Below, piece after piece: positions 55,363 through 64,000 of a stretch of 64,000 nt of DNA. Position 1 is the first letter of the stretch; every line of letters starts with the position of its first letter. Source of the DNA: Bacillus sp. Xin1. Its GTDB lineage: Bacteria; Bacillota; Bacilli; Bacillales; Bacillaceae_G. The stretch is taken from positions 1-64,000 of the forward strand of contig NZ_JABUAE010000013.1 of the NCBI RefSeq assembly GCF_013314535.1. The letters are read 5' to 3'. Below the pieces are notes generated by a model. It worked only from the letters and a program-made list of their open reading frames with translations, had not been told where the DNA came from and ran no database searches. The position numbers were made by a program, and so were the translations under genes.

Positions 55363-55406
55363 AAAAAGAGCCAAAGTTTCTATATTTAGAAATCATGGCT
55401 CTTTTT
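55363..55406. terminator. Bidirectional terminator between DUF896 and cdd
   Basis: AAAAAGAGCCA / TGGCTCTTTTT stem with an internal TTTCTA / TAGAAA pair, between convergent genes. Confidence 0.85.
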
Positions 55407-55464
55407 AGCATGTAATCTCGTTATCTCTAATCCAATTACTTCATAATTTAAAACACTCTTACAT

Positions 55465-55872
<408 letters not shown>

Positions 55873-55899
55873 TCAAAGTAGATTCCATCCTATTAACTA

Positions 55900-57201
55900 T
55901 TAATCAGTAATAATTGTATGAATTAATTTAGGAGTCTCAGCAGTTTCTGATACAGAAATGTTTTCATAAATTTTCGCTTTTACATCTTCTACATTTTCAC
56001 GATTCGCATAAATCGTAACAAGTGGTTCTCCTTCTTTTACAGTTTCACCAACTTTTTTACGTAACATTAAACCTACCGCTAAATCAATCTCATCTTCTTT
56101 TGTCGCACGCCCTGCGCCTAAAAGCATTGCTGCGATACCAATTTCATCTGCCACAATGTTAGATACAACACCTGAAGTTTTTGCTGGTACATCAATGACA
56201 TATTTCGCTTGTGGTAACTTTTCTGGATTGTCTACAATCGAACTATCCCCACCTTGATTGTGTAAGAACTCTTTAAACTTCTCGATTGCCTTTCCGTTTT
56301 TCATCACTTCGATTAACATTTCACGTGCTTCTTCTAATGTATTTGCTTTCTTACCAAGCACGACCATCTGACTTCCTAATACAAGCACCAATTCTGTTAA
56401 ATCTTCTGGCCCTTCTCCTTTTAACGTATCAATCGCTTCCTTCACTTCAAGCGCATTACCAATCGCAAAACCAAGAGGTTGCGACATATCTGAAATAACA
56501 GCCATCGTTTGACGCCCAACATTATTTCCAATTCGCACCATCGCATGTGCTAATTCTTTCGCATCTTCTTCTGTTTTCATAAATGCACCTGCACCTGTTT
56601 TAACATCAAGAACAATTGCATCAGCACCAGCTGCAATTTTTTTACTCATAATTGAACTTGCGATTAACGGAATGGAATTCACTGTTCCAGTTACGTCGCG
56701 TAATGCATAGATTTTTTTATCAGCAGGTGTTAAATTTCCTGTTTGTCCAATAACTGCAACCTTATCACGATTCACTAATTCAATGAACTGCTCTTTCGTA
56801 ATTTCAACATGGAAGCCTTCTACTGCTTCTAATTTATCAATCGTACCACCTGTATGTCCTAAACCTCGGCCAGACATTTTTGCAACTGGCACATCTAACG
56901 CAGCTACTAATGGTCCTAAAACTAATGTTGTTGTATCCCCAACACCGCCAGTTGAATGTTTATCTACTTTAACTCCTTCAATCTCTGATAAATCAATTGT
57001 TTCTCCTGAATTTACCATAGCCATCGTTAAATCAGCACGCTCTCGATCAGACATGTCTTTGAAAAAGATAGCCATTGCCAGTGCACTCACTTGATAATCA
57101 GGTATTGACCCATCTGTATATCCTTTAATAAAGAACTCGATCTCCTCTGTTGTTAACTCTTTACCATCACGTTTTTTCGCAATAATATCTACCATTCTCA
57201 T
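55900..57201 (-). CDS. pdp: Pyrimidine-nucleoside phosphorylase
   Basis: A 433-aa phosphorylase that splits uridine, deoxyuridine and thymidine into base and (deoxy)ribose-1-phosphate. The glycosyltransferase signature [20 protein letters not shown] is near residue 110, and [17 protein letters not shown] is the phosphate site. Start ATG 57201 gives [17 protein letters not shown], as in B. subtilis Pdp; the ORF extends four codons further without support. It works with deoC, nupC and cdd in deoxynucleoside use. Confidence 0.95.
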   Translation of the reverse strand: MRMVDIIAKKRDGKELTTEEIEFFIKGYTDGSIPDYQVSALAMAIFFKDMSDRERADLTMAMVNSGETIDLSEIEGVKVDKHSTGGVGDTTTLVLGPLVAALDVPVAKMSGRGLGHTGGTIDKLEAVEGFHVEITKEQFIELVNRDKVAVIGQTGNLTPADKKIYALRDVTGTVNSIPLIASSIMSKKIAAGADAIVLDVKTGAGAFMKTEEDAKELAHAMVRIGNNVGRQTMAVISDMSQPLGFAIGNALEVKEAIDTLKGEGPEDLTELVLVLGSQMVVLGKKANTLEEAREMLIEVMKNGKAIEKFKEFLHNQGGDSSIVDNPEKLPQAKYVIDVPAKTSGVVSNIVADEIGIAAMLLGAGRATKEDEIDLAVGLMLRKKVGETVKEGEPLVTIYANRENVEDVKAKIYENISVSETAETPKLIHTIITD

Positions 57202-57236
57202 CTTAATCACCAATCCTTTTATATTCTATGAAACTT

Positions 57237-58418
57237 TTAATATATTAAACCCACAATCGTTGCTGATAAGAAACTTACTAACGTTGCACCGAAAAGTAAT
57301 TTCAAACCGAATCTTGCTACTACATTCCCTTGTTTTTCATTTAAGCTCTTAACAGCGCCTGCAATAATTCCAATTGAAGAGAAGTTTGCAAATGAAACAA
57401 GGAATACAGATATAATAGCTGTTGTTCTTCCAGAGAAATTAAAGTTCCCTTGTGCTAAATCTGTCATTGCCACAAATTCATTTGATACAAGTTTTGTCGC
57501 CATGATGTTGCCTGCGTTAACAGCTTCATGCCAAGGAACTCCCATAATAAATGCAAACGGCGCAAATACATAGCCAAGAATTTCTTGGAATGAGATACCG
57601 ATTACACCTTTAAACACAGCATTAATGAAAGCAATTAAAGCAACAAAGCCAATTAACATAGCCGCTACTGTAATAGCAACTTTAAAGCCATCAATTATAT
57701 ACTCCCCTAATACTTCGAAAAAGGTCTTTTTCTCTTCCTCTTGTACTTCTAACATATCTTCTTCTTCAGTAACCTCGTATGGGTTAATGATAGAAGCAAT
57801 AATAAATCCACCAAACAAATTAAGTACTAAAGCGGTTACAACATACTGTGGTTTTAATAAAACCATGTATGATCCGACGATGGACATCGAAACTGTAGAC
57901 ATCGCAGACGCACATAATGTATATAATCTTCTTTCTGATAGTAAACCGAGTTGCTTCTTAACAGAAATAAACACTTCTGATTGTCCTAAAATTGCTGAAG
58001 CCACCGCATTATACGATTCAAGTTTCCCCATCCCATTTATTTTACTTAAAGCTAAACCAATCGCTTTTACAATGACTGGCAATACCTTAATGTGCTGCAG
58101 GATACCAATTAAAGCTGATATGAAAACAATTGGCATTAGTACCCCTAAAAAGAACGAAAACTCTTTTTGATTTACTAACCCACCAAATACGAAATTAACA
58201 CCATCACCAGCATATTTTAATAATTGTCCAAAACCATCTGCAATCCCAGCAATTAACACGTTCCCGATGCTTGTATTTAATAGTAAGAAACCTAAAATAA
58301 ACTGAAGCACAATCATCGTTACAATAGGACGATATTTCACTTTCTTTCTATTATTACTAGCTAGCCATGCAATGCCTAACACAATAATCAATCCTATGAT
58401 ACCGATTACATATTTCAT
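57237..58418 (-). CDS. nupC: NupC pyrimidine nucleoside transporter
   Basis: A 393-aa concentrative nucleoside transporter with about ten segments. [28 protein letters not shown] and [13 protein letters not shown] mark the substrate site. It feeds the enzymes encoded on both sides. A paralogue lies at 38368-39561. The long stem at 58467-58516 separates it from deoC. Confidence 0.93.
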   Translation of the reverse strand: MKYVIGIIGLIIVLGIAWLASNNRKKVKYRPIVTMIVLQFILGFLLLNTSIGNVLIAGIADGFGQLLKYAGDGVNFVFGGLVNQKEFSFFLGVLMPIVFISALIGILQHIKVLPVIVKAIGLALSKINGMGKLESYNAVASAILGQSEVFISVKKQLGLLSERRLYTLCASAMSTVSMSIVGSYMVLLKPQYVVTALVLNLFGGFIIASIINPYEVTEEEDMLEVQEEEKKTFFEVLGEYIIDGFKVAITVAAMLIGFVALIAFINAVFKGVIGISFQEILGYVFAPFAFIMGVPWHEAVNAGNIMATKLVSNEFVAMTDLAQGNFNFSGRTTAIISVFLVSFANFSSIGIIAGAVKSLNEKQGNVVARFGLKLLFGATLVSFLSATIVGLIY

Positions 58419-58466
58419 AAAATTCTCCCTCCTTTTCCGTATCCGCTTACATGTTTTTCAATTAGT

Positions 58467-58516
58467 AAAGCAATAGATACACAATGCTCTATAACATTTT
58501 GTGTATCTATTGCTTT
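58467..58516 (-). terminator. Hairpin between deoC and nupC
   Basis: AAAGCAATAGATACACAA and its complement form a 17-bp stem around a short loop. It could attenuate read-through from deoC into nupC. Confidence 0.75.
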
Positions 58517-58530
58517 CTATTTTTTGTAAA

Positions 58531-59202
58531 TTAGTAGTTATCTGTAGCGCCTTTTTCGTCATTTAATACGATTGCAACACTAGCGCTCGCTCCAACTCTA
58601 GAAGCTCCAGCTGCAACCATTTTCTCTGCATCTTCACGTGTACGAACGCCACCAGATGCTTTCACACCAACATCTGGTCCAACTGTTTTACGCATTAATG
58701 CGATATCTTCAGCAGTTGCTCCGCCAGTTGAGAATCCAGTTGAAGTTTTTACAAAATCAGCTCCAGCTTTTACAGATAATTCACAAGCGCGAACTTTTTC
58801 TTCATCTGTTAATAAACAAGTTTCAATAATAACTTTTACAAGTGCTTTTCCTTTTGCAGCTTGTACAACTTCACGAATATCATTTTCAACGAATTCATTG
58901 TCGCCATCTTTTAATGCACCGACATTGATTACCATGTCTACTTCAGTTGCACCTTTTGCAATTACATCTTTTGTTTCAAATACTTTTGTTTCAGTTGTAT
59001 TTGCACCTAAAGGGAATCCGATAACTGTACAAACATCCACATCGTGTCCTGCTAATTCTTCAGCAGCTAATTTTACCCATGTAGGATTAATACAAACAGA
59101 AGCAAAATTGTATTCCTTCGCCTCTTCAATCACTTTCATAACATCTTCTTTTGTAGAATTTGGTTTCAAAACTGTATGATCAATTAACTTTGCAATGTTC
59201 AT
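58531..59202 (-). CDS. deoC: Deoxyribose-phosphate aldolase
   Basis: A 223-aa class I aldolase splitting deoxyribose-5-phosphate into glyceraldehyde-3-phosphate and acetaldehyde. The Schiff-base lysine is in [17 protein letters not shown], and the second Lys and acidic residues are in [13 protein letters not shown] and [10 protein letters not shown]. Start ATG 59202 follows AGGAGTGAACAAA; a GTG nine bases upstream overlaps that site. It is first of the salvage cluster, downstream of deoR operators. Confidence 0.95.
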   Translation of the reverse strand: MNIAKLIDHTVLKPNSTKEDVMKVIEEAKEYNFASVCINPTWVKLAAEELAGHDVDVCTVIGFPLGANTTETKVFETKDVIAKGATEVDMVINVGALKDGDNEFVENDIREVVQAAKGKALVKVIIETCLLTDEEKVRACELSVKAGADFVKTSTGFSTGGATAEDIALMRKTVGPDVGVKASGGVRTREDAEKMVAAGASRVGASASVAIVLNDEKGATDNY

Positions 59203-59248
59203 TTTGTTCACTCCTCATATCTTTTAACAACTTCATTCTAACTCCACT

Positions 59249-59286
59249 TTGAACAAATGTAAACACACTTTTGAAATTATGTTCAA
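59249..59286 (-). promoter_or_regulatory. DeoR operator
   Basis: TTGAAATTATGTTCAA at 59271-59286 is a palindrome with TTGAA / TTCAA arms. A further TTGAAC half-site lies at 59249. This resembles the B. subtilis DeoR operator (ATTGAA half-sites) and stands in front of deoC. Confidence 0.65.
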
Positions 59287-59379
59287 CATTTTTTTGAGAT
59301 AGTGAAATAAGTTTTAAAAATTGACACAAAAAGAGAGCTGTCATATTAACAGCTCCCTCATAAAACACAAAATTCATTC

Positions 59380-59434
59380 ATAAAGTGAAACTTTAATCAG
59401 TGGGAGTTTTACTACCCGTTAATGCGGGATAAAA
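59380..59434 (-). repeat. Minimal bcr1 deletion derivative
   Basis: Only the two ends of bcr1 remain, fused: ATAAAGTGAAACTTTAATCAG, then TGGGAGTTTTACTACCCGTT and the terminal TAATGCGGGATAAA. About 100 bp of the centre are missing. It lies between deoR and deoC, downstream of deoR in direction of transcription from the other side. Confidence 0.85.
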
Positions 59435-59520
59435 AAATCTATTTCACAAATTTCTTATGCAACCATTATTTCATCATGAAATTTTTATTGAAAAGCGCAT
59501 ATATTGCACAGCCATATACG

Positions 59521-59563
59521 AAAAGAAGGTTTCTCAAATCTATACTTTTGAGAAACCTTCTTT
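59521..59563 (-). terminator. Terminator of deoR
   Basis: AGAAGGTTTCTCAAA / TTTGAGAAACCTTCT stem ending in T's, next to the deoR stop. Confidence 0.9.
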
Positions 59564-59564
59564 T

Positions 59565-60512
59565 CTAATCTCTTTTATAATTTAAAAGCTCCTTTGCAGT
59601 ATGTTGATCGATAATCAACACATTCGCATATCCCCCGCTTAACGCACCATCTATCGCTTTTACTTTTCTAGAACCCCCAGCCACAAGAACGGAGCGTTTC
59701 TTTAAGCGCAACTCCTCTAACTCAATACCAATTGTACGCTGATTAATTTCTTCACTGCAAATATTACCTTCACCATTAAAGAAACGTGAACAAATATCAC
59801 CGACAGCTTGTTCTTTCAATAAACTCATTTCTTCTTTATCTAAATAACCCAATCGAAACAATAGAGCTTCATCTCGAACAGTTCCAACCGTAAAAATTGC
59901 AATATTCGCTTGTTTTCCCATTTCAATAATATGGTGGATATGTCTATCCTGTTCCACTAATTCCTTTGTAACTGCGTTATCAAATATAACTGGAAGTGGT
60001 AGGTTTCGTGGTGTTGTTTGAAAGGCATCCGCAAATAAGGCAATCGTTTCATTTGCATACGTATTAACACTTGAATGACTAATGCCTCCTTTTAATTGAA
60101 CAACCTCTACCCCTTTTACATGCTGCGGCACAATTTTTCTCGCAATCTCATACATAGTTGTTCCCCAGCTCACACCGACGATATCACCATTTGTAACAGT
60201 CTTCTCCATATATTCAGCAGCATACTTACTAATATATTCCGTAATAGTCGCATACTCTGGTACCGGAGAAAATACGACATGTGCTTCTAATAAATTATAT
60301 TTTTCTTTAAGTAAGTTTCCTACATTATCTAAATCAGCAAATGGATCCGCTATATGAATTTGAACAAACCCTTTTTCTTTTGCATATTTTAACAGTCTTG
60401 AAATGGTTGGTCTTGAAATATTCAGCTTGTTTGCAATTTCTTGTTGGCTATAATCTGATTGGTAGTATAATCTTGCAACTTCAACGCTTAATTGTTGTTT
60501 CTCTTTATCCAT
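59565..60512 (-). CDS. deoR: Deoxyribonucleoside regulator (SorC/DeoR type)
   Basis: A 315-aa regulator. The N-terminal helix-turn-helix is SQQEIANKLNISRPTISRLL and the rest is a SorC sugar-binding domain (GVSWGTTMYEIA, then LVAGGSRKVKAIDGALSGG). In B. subtilis DeoR represses dra-nupC-pdp until it binds deoxyribose-5-phosphate. The gene is directly upstream of deoC with the operator between them. The gene lacks an obvious strong ribosome site. Confidence 0.92.
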   Translation of the reverse strand: MDKEKQQLSVEVARLYYQSDYSQQEIANKLNISRPTISRLLKYAKEKGFVQIHIADPFADLDNVGNLLKEKYNLLEAHVVFSPVPEYATITEYISKYAAEYMEKTVTNGDIVGVSWGTTMYEIARKIVPQHVKGVEVVQLKGGISHSSVNTYANETIALFADAFQTTPRNLPLPVIFDNAVTKELVEQDRHIHHIIEMGKQANIAIFTVGTVRDEALLFRLGYLDKEEMSLLKEQAVGDICSRFFNGEGNICSEEINQRTIGIELEELRLKKRSVLVAGGSRKVKAIDGALSGGYANVLIIDQHTAKELLNYKRD

Positions 60513-60733
60513 AATAACTATTTATGTATCCTTTCTATATTTTCTAACATTACATGCATTGTACTTACAAGCATTATACCGCTTTATTCCTGAAAATTCG
60601 ACCATCTGAATTAATAGCCAACTTCCCAAGGATAAATCACTTCAAAATGACCGATTTATAGCGTGAAAATTTTCACCAACAAGCTTCTCTTTGTTCTTCT
60701 TACTACAACATATACGTTTTCTTTACTCTCTAT

Positions 60734-61822
60734 TTATTTTACTTTTACATCCTCATGTAATTTTTCTGTATAATTCTTGACATCCTGCCAACTATCTCTA
60801 GCTGTATTCAGATCTTCTTTAATAAAAGTAAACTCCTCAGGACTGATACCTTTTATATTTTGTAACAAATTATTATACTTAGCACCAATTGTATACCACT
60901 GATTTGAAATATTTTGAAGAGAAGTAATAGCTGCATCAATTGTTTCCGTCATATTTATTGTTTTAGTTTTCACATCGGTCAAAATTGCTACCTCTGTCTG
61001 CGCCCCGGAAATTCTTGCCTTTAAATTTCCGATTTCTCTCTCTGCGTTTGCAATATCTCTCTTGGCAACAGCAATCATCGGTCCACCGGCAAGACAAGTA
61101 ATTAACGCCGCACAAAGCACTGACCCTGCAATCAGCATATCATTACTTTTTTTAATTGAATCATTATAAGTATTGATTTGCTGCTCTAAAAGTGGAATTC
61201 CAGCATTCGTACTTGCCAAAATTGCTGTTAATTGATTTGAATCATCTTTAAAGCTTTTTGTATCTTCGGCCATTCTATTTCGAAACGTTTTTAGATTTTC
61301 TAATAGCTTGTCCACTTCGCTCTGATTAGTCAAAATAATATTGTATAATTTTCCTAAATCAGATTTCAATTTTTCTCTGTCTTTTTGGTCAACAGCTGCT
61401 ATTAGACTGCTGTAATAAGACTGAAACGTTCCGTTAAATTCCACTATATTTTGATCTGTTTTCATAATTTGAGGTTTTATTTCATCTAGCCAAAAAGATG
61501 CATTGACTTTTGCATCTTTTTGATGCTTGAGCATATTCTCTTTTAAATCACCATTTATCGAACTTATCTTACCCAAATCTGTTTCTTGTTGATCCCGAAT
61601 TGTTTTCGCATACGAATCCATTGCAAATACACTAGATGTTGTTTGCGCCATTACATCTTGGAATCCAGCAGGACCAAGGGAATAGTTCTTCTCACTTTCT
61701 TGTAATGAATGCATTTGACTTTTTTGTTCTGCTGCAAGAGGATGAAGTGGTACGATATTACTTGTCGTAACCCCAAGAACCATCATTGACAACACGATTT
61801 TCTTATAAAACCTCTTATTCAT
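60734..61822 (-). CDS. nheC: Non-haemolytic enterotoxin component NheC
   Basis: A 362-aa secreted protein of the ClyA-like alpha-helical pore-forming family. The signal peptide ends AAE (PLHPLAAEQ). The core is long helices with a hydrophobic hairpin near residues 235-260 (MLIAGSVLCAALITCLAGGP MIAV) that inserts in membranes. NheC acts with NheB to prepare the cell membrane for NheA and is needed only in small amounts. It lies last in nheABC, after a spacer with a hairpin that is known to lower nheC expression. Confidence 0.95.
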   Translation of the reverse strand: MNKRFYKKIVLSMMVLGVTTSNIVPLHPLAAEQKSQMHSLQESEKNYSLGPAGFQDVMAQTTSSVFAMDSYAKTIRDQQETDLGKISSINGDLKENMLKHQKDAKVNASFWLDEIKPQIMKTDQNIVEFNGTFQSYYSSLIAAVDQKDREKLKSDLGKLYNIILTNQSEVDKLLENLKTFRNRMAEDTKSFKDDSNQLTAILASTNAGIPLLEQQINTYNDSIKKSNDMLIAGSVLCAALITCLAGGPMIAVAKRDIANAEREIGNLKARISGAQTEVAILTDVKTKTINMTETIDAAITSLQNISNQWYTIGAKYNNLLQNIKGISPEEFTFIKEDLNTARDSWQDVKNYTEKLHEDVKVK

Positions 61823-62005
61823 ATCTCCACCTACTTTTTGTATAAAGTGAAACTTTTATTAACTAAAATCTTCTTTATCTCAACGATTCTCACGAATAAT
61901 GAGATTAAAAATCTCCTGCTCAAAATTGAACAGGAGACCTGCATCACATACTTTATATATCAGAAAAAACTGTCAAGTATCTCTATATAAAGCATTAGTG
62001 GTTTA
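61823..62005 (-). other. nheB-nheC spacer with hairpin and a bcr1-like end
   Basis: The 183-bp spacer contains a stem AGGTCTCCTGTTCA / TGAGCAGGAGAT (61911-61938), the inverted repeat described between these genes. Next to nheC, ATAAAGTGAAACTTTTATTAA at 61842-61862 resembles a bcr1 end. I remember the spacer as about 109 bp in reference strains, so extra sequence may be present here. Confidence 0.6.
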
Positions 62006-63214
62006 TTACGCTTTTGTATCTACTACTTTAATATCCTCAGCATAAATCTTTTCAGCATAATCTTTAATATTTTTCCAGCTATCTTTAGCAATATTTAGAT
62101 CTTCTTTGATGAAAACAAGATCGTTAGGGCTAATAGATTCAACATTTTGAAGTAAAGAGTCATATTTTTTCCCCATTGTATGCCATTGATTTGAAATGTT
62201 TTGCAGTGCAGTAATAGCTATATCAATCGTATTCGTTAAGTACTCAGTTTGATTTTTAATATTCGTTAATCCAGCTACCTGTAATTGAGCTTGTGAAATT
62301 TGCCCTGTTATCTTTTGAATTTCTGCCTGTGCATTATCAAGTTCTTTCTTCGCTAAAACAATACCAGCTGTTCCCCCTCCAATTGCTGCTGCACCACCTG
62401 CAATGAGCCCAATTCCTAATGGAGTACCTGCACCAGTAGCAATTACAACTGCTCCACCAATAATTGCGATTGGACCTAAAGCTGTTGCAACTGATGATCC
62501 AATGATAATTGCGTTATATTTACCAATCGCCTCATTATACGTTGTGATTTGATTTTGCATAAGTGGGATTCCAGCATCTTGACTTGCTAAAATAGACGTT
62601 AATTGATTTGCATCACCTTTAAAGTTTTGCGTATCTGCTGTCATTTTATTTCGGAATTTTTTTAGATCTTCCACTAACTTATCTACTTTTTCTTTGTTCT
62701 CTGTAATACTAGTAGATAATCTTGTAAGTCCTTTTGTTAGTGTTGCTTTGTCTTTATTATCTACAGCTGTTACTAGAGTATCATAGTAATTTTGGAATTT
62801 CGTATTATAATTAATAATATTTTGGTTCGTGGAAATCAATTGTGGTTTAATTGTATCCAACCACTGATTTGCATTTCCTCTAGCAACATCTTGATGATGA
62901 ACGACTTTTGTTTTTAAAGAATCATCAACAGTCGTTATACCATTAAAATTAACATTAGCTTGTTTAATAATCGTTAACGCATACAGGTCCATTACTAAAG
63001 CATTTGAACCTGTTTTTTCCATCGCAGCTCTAAGGCCGTCTGGTCCTAATGAATACTCAGAATATTTATCAGATGCATCTGTTACACTAGCATGAACTGG
63101 AATTGGTTTTGTTGTGCTTTCCGCTGCATAAGTATGTGCTGGCAGGATATTACCTGCTGCAACTACTGCCATGATTGCTGATAGAGCCATTACTTTATAA
63201 GGTTTTTTTGTCAT
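62006..63214 (-). CDS. nheB: Non-haemolytic enterotoxin component NheB
   Basis: A 402-aa secreted protein, the length usual for NheB. The signal peptide ends TYA (PAHTYAAEST). A long helical bundle is interrupted by the hydrophobic, Gly/Ala-rich beta-tongue (ALGPIAIIGGAVVIATGAG, then GLIAGGAAAIGGGTAGIV) at about residues 240-285, which inserts into membranes. NheB binds target cells with NheC before NheA joins. The ribosome site AGGGAGAG precedes the ATG. The operon is normally activated by PlcR, whose box would lie beyond the window edge. Confidence 0.96.
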   Translation of the reverse strand: MTKKPYKVMALSAIMAVVAAGNILPAHTYAAESTTKPIPVHASVTDASDKYSEYSLGPDGLRAAMEKTGSNALVMDLYALTIIKQANVNFNGITTVDDSLKTKVVHHQDVARGNANQWLDTIKPQLISTNQNIINYNTKFQNYYDTLVTAVDNKDKATLTKGLTRLSTSITENKEKVDKLVEDLKKFRNKMTADTQNFKGDANQLTSILASQDAGIPLMQNQITTYNEAIGKYNAIIIGSSVATALGPIAIIGGAVVIATGAGTPLGIGLIAGGAAAIGGGTAGIVLAKKELDNAQAEIQKITGQISQAQLQVAGLTNIKNQTEYLTNTIDIAITALQNISNQWHTMGKKYDSLLQNVESISPNDLVFIKEDLNIAKDSWKNIKDYAEKIYAEDIKVVDTKA

Positions 63215-63265
63215 TTTTTTCTCTCCCTATATCATTGATTATTATGATGTAACGCCTGCTTATAT

Positions 63266-64000
63266 TTAATGTACCTCTACATTTGTCACGTAATCTTCAA
63301 ATTGCTTTGTTTGTTTAGTCATCTCATCACTTACGTTTTTAAGCTGACTGAATTGTCTTTGAAGCGTACCACTATCAGTATAGACACCTGTTTCAAGATT
63401 CGATTTCATTTGAAGCATATTTTCATTCAGTGCCTTCCAATCATTTACCAAGTATTCTAGAGTAGTAATTTGTCTATTAATTAGCTCCACAAAACTTTTC
63501 ACCTGATCTTCAATAAAAATAATTTCCGTTGCTTGAATTTCAGATTGTGATAACTTTTGAATAAGTGGTACTAATTCTTTTTGTTTCTGCTGAATTTTAA
63601 TAGCAGCCTCTCTTGTTTGACTATCCGCAGCATTTACAATTTCATCACTAAGAGATCCAATTGATACAAAATCTACCGTTTTTGTTTGGGCTGTTGTATT
63701 CGTAATTGTAAACACTTGCTTCCCAATATTAATAGAGCCTTTAATAATTTCATTTGGTCTATTTAAAATCTTTGTAAGTTCTGCTTGAATCTCTTCTTGA
63801 ATTCTTTTAATATCCGCTCTTATCTGTGCAATATCTCCATTTGAACCCTTTAATGCTTGGATTGCTGTTTCAGCCTGTTGAGATAAACTCCCACTATCTT
63901 TTACTAATAAGGATTTGAAACGATTTAAATCCAATAAAGTTTGTTCCATGTTATCTTGAATCGTTTGTGCTTGACTTTGAAGTTTACCAAAACCGCTTAC
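63266..64000 (-). CDS. nheA: Non-haemolytic enterotoxin component NheA (partial)
   Basis: The C-terminal 244 residues are present; the reading frame runs off the window edge at 64000 without a start. Helical segments (QTLLDLNRFKSLLVKDSGSL, IKRIQEEIQAELTKILNRPN) surround a less hydrophobic beta-tongue (IGKQVFTITNTTAQTKTVDF), matching NheA, which lacks the strongly hydrophobic hairpin of NheB. It completes the pore complex as the last component to bind. It ends 51 bp before nheB. Confidence 0.95.
   Translation of the reverse strand, partial: VSGFGKLQSQAQTIQDNMEQTLLDLNRFKSLLVKDSGSLSQQAETAIQALKGSNGDIAQIRADIKRIQEEIQAELTKILNRPNEIIKGSINIGKQVFTITNTTAQTKTVDFVSIGSLSDEIVNAADSQTREAAIKIQQKQKELVPLIQKLSQSEIQATEIIFIEDQVKSFVELINRQITTLEYLVNDWKALNENMLQMKSNLETGVYTDSGTLQRQFSQLKNVSDEMTKQTKQFEDYVTNVEVH

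Noticed and set aside
60734-63949. Reading the last three genes as the hbl (haemolysin BL) operon
   Set aside because: Sequences match NheA, NheB and NheC (NheB signal MTKKPYKVMALSA, 402 aa), not Hbl components.

Overview
The window is AT-rich chromosomal DNA from a member of the Bacillus cereus group. Three things point there. The right edge carries nheA (partial), nheB and nheC, the non-haemolytic enterotoxin operon of that group. Several copies of the group-specific repeat bcr1 are scattered through the window, with a consensus of about 157 bp and TTTAT/ATAAA ends. The gene order deoR-deoC-nupC-pdp-cdd next to nhe is also the order I remember for this group. The exact species cannot be read from the sequence alone.

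Layout, left to right. 1-1.4 kb: a lipoprotein, a small unknown gene and a bcr1 copy interrupted by a second GC-rich repeat. 1.4-7.3 kb: cydABDC, encoding cytochrome bd oxidase and its CydDC exporter, all on the minus strand. 7.6-14.7 kb: an accessory block bounded by two directly repeated ends of an IS6-family insertion sequence. It holds a histidine phosphatase, a graveyard of gene fragments (integrase, AlbA_2-type protein, enoyl-CoA hydratase), a TerC metal exporter, a CNNM/CBS protein, three tandem paralogues of an unknown ~75-aa protein that use TTG starts, a small membrane protein and a Na/Pi cotransporter. 14.8-17.9 kb: a quinone or aromatic-stress operon (MarR, ring-cleaving dioxygenase, LLM oxidoreductase, FMN reductase broken by an amber codon). 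18.0-22.7 kb: a complete branched-chain amino acid ABC transporter. 23.0-24.0 kb: a CobW GTPase behind a near-perfect Zur box. 24.6-28.4 kb: L-lactate dehydrogenase, an AI-2E-family permease and a second CNNM protein. 28.9-33.2 kb: a thiol/electrophile-stress cluster (SnoaL-like, nitroreductase, DsbA-like, Rrf2 regulator) and a LysR/EamA pair.

33.2-46.7 kb holds ycnI-ycnJ copper uptake genes, a VOC protein, brnQ, a NupC-type transporter, topoisomerase III, an aminopeptidase P and csoR-copA-copZ behind a CsoR-type operator. 46.9-50 kb is accessory: an HNH nuclease, two tiny ORFs whose start codons appear to be ATA and ATT, a strongly structured non-coding stretch, a DUF3231 protein, a WGxxGxxG protein, an integrase/hydrolase fragment fusion and a BA3454-like small stress protein. 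50.4-54.6 kb: a lactonase, a cluster of bcr1 copies around a multicopper-oxidase remnant, a YitT protein whose start codon lies in a 15-bp tandem repeat, and a LysR regulator. 55-60.5 kb: DUF896 and the deoxynucleoside salvage genes. 60.7-64 kb: the nhe operon.

The core genes are conventional. The notable material is in the small and accessory parts: the triplicated TTG-start family inside an IS-bounded block, the structured element at 47.6-47.9 kb, repeat-within-repeat and inverted bcr1 arrangements beside decaying genes, and several operators that tie regulators to neighbours. I did not find a clearly new multi-gene defence or biosynthetic system.
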